This document shows positions 62,199 through 64,000 of a stretch of DNA of 64,000 nucleotides, in pieces. Below the pieces are notes generated by a model. The model had not been told where the DNA came from. It was given only the letters and a program-made list of their open reading frames with translations, and did no database searches. Every line of letters begins with the position of its first letter. Positions within the stretch are counted from its first letter, which is position 1. The DNA comes from Janibacter indicus. Lineage in GTDB: Bacteria > Actinomycetota > Actinomycetes > Actinomycetales > Dermatophilaceae. The DNA lies in NCBI RefSeq assembly GCF_900176385.1, contig NZ_FWXN01000003.1, positions 1 through 64,000 of the forward strand, read 5' to 3'. The translations under genes and the position numbers were made by a program.

Positions 62199-64000
62199 GC
62201 CGTGACCTCCTGGAGGGCAGCGTCGATGACCTCGGCCAGGTCGGCGACCTTGAAGGGCAGACCGCGGACCGAGGTGTGGGACCGGACGTCGACGAGGTAC
62301 TTCGCGCGCAGCAGCATCGCCAGCTGCCCGAGGTTCATCTCGGGCACGATGACGCGCTCGTAGCGCGCGAGGACCTCACCGGTGTTGGCCGGGAAGGGGT
62401 TGAGGTGGCGCAGGTGCGCGTGGGCGACGCTCTTGCCGGCGGACCGCAGCCGGCGGACCGCGGCGAGGTTGGGGCCGTAGGTCGAGCCCCAGCCGAGGAC
62501 GAGGACCCGGGCGTCGCCGCTCGGGTCGTCGACCTCGAGGTCACCGATGGCGTCGGCGATCTTGTCCACCTTGGCCTGGCGGGTGCGGACCATGAGGTCG
62601 TGGTTGTCGGGGTCGTAGGAGATGTTGCCGGTGACGGCGTCCTTCTCGATCCCGCCGATGCGGTGCTCGAGGCCGGGGGTGCCGGGCACCGCCCACGGCC
62701 GGGCGAGGGTCTCCTCGTCGCGGACGTAGGGGTGGAAGGTCGGGTTGCCCTTGGCGTCCGTCGCGTTGGGCTCGGTGGCCAGCTCGACGGGGAAGGTCGG
62801 CAGGTCGGCGACCTGCGGGACCTGCCACGGCTCGGAGCCGTTGGCCAGGTAGCCGTCGGAGAGCAGGAAGACCGGCGTGCGGTAGACCGTCGCGATGCGC
62901 ACGGCCTCGAGAGCCGCGTCGAAGCAGTCGGCCGAGGTCTGCGGCGCGATGATCGGCACCGGCGACTCGCCGTTGCGGCCGAACATCGCCTGCAGCAGGT
63001 CGGACTGCTCGGTCTTGGTCGGCAGACCGGTCGAGGGCCCGCCGCGCTGCACGTCGACGATGACGAGCGGCAGCTCGAGGCTCACCGCGAGGCCGATCGT
63101 CTCCGACTTCAGGGCGACGCCCGGGCCGGAGGTCGTCGTCACGCCGACCGCACCGCCGAAGGAGGCGCCGAGCGCGACGCCGATGCCGGCGATCTCGTCC
63201 TCGGCCTGCACCGTCGTCACGCCGTGGCGCTTGTAGCCGGAGAGGGCGTGCAGGATGTCGCTCGCCGGGGTGATCGGGTAGGAGCCGAGCACGAGCGGGC
63301 GGCCCGCGCGGTGGGCGCCGGCGACGAGGCCGAGCGAGAGCGCGGAGTTGCCGGTGATGTTGCGGTAGGTGCCGGGCGGGGTCGGTGCCGGCGCCACGGT
63401 GAAGGGGACGGCGAAGTCCTCGGTCGTCTCGCCGTAGTTCCACCCGGCGCGCAGCGCGGCGAGGTTGGCGGCGAGGATGTCGGGCTTGGCGCCGAACTTC
63501 GAGGTGAGGAAGTCCTCGGTGGCGGCGATCGGCCGCGAGTACATCCACGACAGCAGGCCGAGGGCGAACATGTTCTTCGCCCGCTCCTTCTCCTTGCGGG
63601 TCAGGGAGTCGAACTCGGCGAGGGCCTCGACGGTGATCGAGGTGAGCGGCAGGGCGTGCACGTGCCAGGACTCGAGCGTGTCGTCGTCGAGGGGGCTGGT
63701 CGCCCAGCCGACCTTCTTGAGGTTGCGGGTGCTGAACTCGTCGGTGTTGACGATGATCGTCGCGCCGCGCGGGACGTCGGCGAGGTTGGCCTTGAGGGCC
63801 GCGGGGTTCATCGCGACGAGGACGTCCGGGGCGTCACCGGGGGTGAGGATGTCCCAGCTGGCGAAGTGCAGCTGGAAGGAGCTCACGCCCGGGATCGTCC
63901 CCTGGGGGGCGCGGATCTCGGCAGGGAAGTTGGGCAGGGTCGACAGGTCGTTGCCCAGCGCCGCGCTGTCGGCCGTGAACCGGTCGCCGGTCAGCTGCAT
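62195..64000 (-). CDS. korA: 2-Oxoglutarate:ferredoxin oxidoreductase, alpha subunit (5' end missing)
   Basis: 601 codons are present; the gene runs off the right end of the window. The first visible residues (MQLTGDRFT) match the internal DGMQLTGDRFT of the family, so perhaps 20-40 N-terminal codons are outside. The gamma domain (FPAEIRAPQGTIPGVSSFQ) is fused to the alpha domain (SYPITPASDILHALSG, VQAEDEIAGIGVALGASFGG, TSGPGVALKSETIGLAV, DVQRGGPSTGLPTKTEQ), as in other KorA proteins. The C-terminal domain contains RVLVLGWGSTYGPN. Confidence 0.93.
   Translation of the reverse strand: MQLTGDRFTADSAALGNDLSTLPNFPAEIRAPQGTIPGVSSFQLHFASWDILTPGDAPDVLVAMNPAALKANLADVPRGATIIVNTDEFSTRNLKKVGWATSPLDDDTLESWHVHALPLTSITVEALAEFDSLTRKEKERAKNMFALGLLSWMYSRPIAATEDFLTSKFGAKPDILAANLAALRAGWNYGETTEDFAVPFTVAPAPTPPGTYRNITGNSALSLGLVAGAHRAGRPLVLGSYPITPASDILHALSGYKRHGVTTVQAEDEIAGIGVALGASFGGAVGVTTTSGPGVALKSETIGLAVSLELPLVIVDVQRGGPSTGLPTKTEQSDLLQAMFGRNGESPVPIIAPQTSADCFDAALEAVRIATVYRTPVFLLSDGYLANGSEPWQVPQVADLPTFPVELATEPNATDAKGNPTFHPYVRDEETLARPWAVPGTPGLEHRIGGIEKDAVTGNISYDPDNHDLMVRTRQAKVDKIADAIGDLEVDDPSGDARVLVLGWGSTYGPNLAAVRRLRSAGKSVAHAHLRHLNPFPANTGEVLARYERVIVPEMNLGQLAMLLRAKYLVDVRSHTSVRGLPFKVADLAEVIDAALQEVTA

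Overview
The window is very GC-rich DNA (roughly 70% or more) from an actinobacterium. Evidence: GTG starts are common, third codon positions are G/C, Glu is almost always GAG, there is a complete menaquinone route, and actinobacterial families appear (DUF4229, DUF3152, an integrative-element RepSA initiator, class F sortase). Gene content fits Micrococcales, perhaps Intrasporangiaceae (Janibacter/Tetrasphaera-like); the genus is an inference I cannot test.

Layout. 1-2635 is the end of an integrated element: the 3' end of an IS3-family insertion sequence, a RepSA-type replication initiator cut off by that IS just after its HUH motif, a perfect inverted repeat in front of rep, a leucine-rich-repeat-variant protein gene, and an attachment site made of the 3' half of a tRNA-Ala(CGC) gene. 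2697-10835 holds chromosomal genes: DUF1990, a RibD/DHFR-like reductase, the copper-linked YcnI with a membrane partner, a DUF3152 metalloprotease-like protein, a RecB-like nuclease, a protein O-mannosyltransferase, RsmI and a histidine phosphatase. 10843-15059 is a system II cytochrome c biogenesis operon (resA-ccdA-resB-ccsB-DUF4229). 15173-36323 is a scattered menaquinone cluster (menA, menE, menB, menC, menD, menF, menG) interrupted by a type I restriction-modification operon with an AbiE toxin-antitoxin pair inside it (17322-23850), by a gluconate permease/SDR/RelA-SpoT group, and by a frameshifted small gene plus serine hydrolase. 36419-54649 is menJ, the full 14-gene NADH dehydrogenase operon nuoA-N and a polyprenyl diphosphate synthase. 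54674-64000 holds RarD, a class F sortase, PhoX, a D-threonine-aldolase-like PLP enzyme, a sugar-lactone oxidase and 2-oxoglutarate:ferredoxin oxidoreductase korAB (korA runs off the window).

How it fits together. Most of the core is one respiratory theme: heme attachment to cytochromes c, menaquinone head-group and side-chain synthesis, side-chain reduction by MenJ, and complex I, which reduces menaquinone. A near-consensus Rex (NADH/NAD+ sensor) operator lies just downstream of a candidate promoter in front of menJ-nuo, so NADH-responsive control of this block is likely. Candidate PHO-box repeats sit upstream of phoX.

Two sequence-wide patterns stand out. Many chromosomal transcription units have a TANNNT-like -10 hexamer 6-8 nt before the start codon, as expected for leaderless mRNAs, whereas the genes of the integrated element have strong Shine-Dalgarno sequences. 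The octamer CGAAGGGG/CCCCTTCG occurs about 45 times, far above what composition predicts; it sits on both strands and often forces otherwise rare codons.
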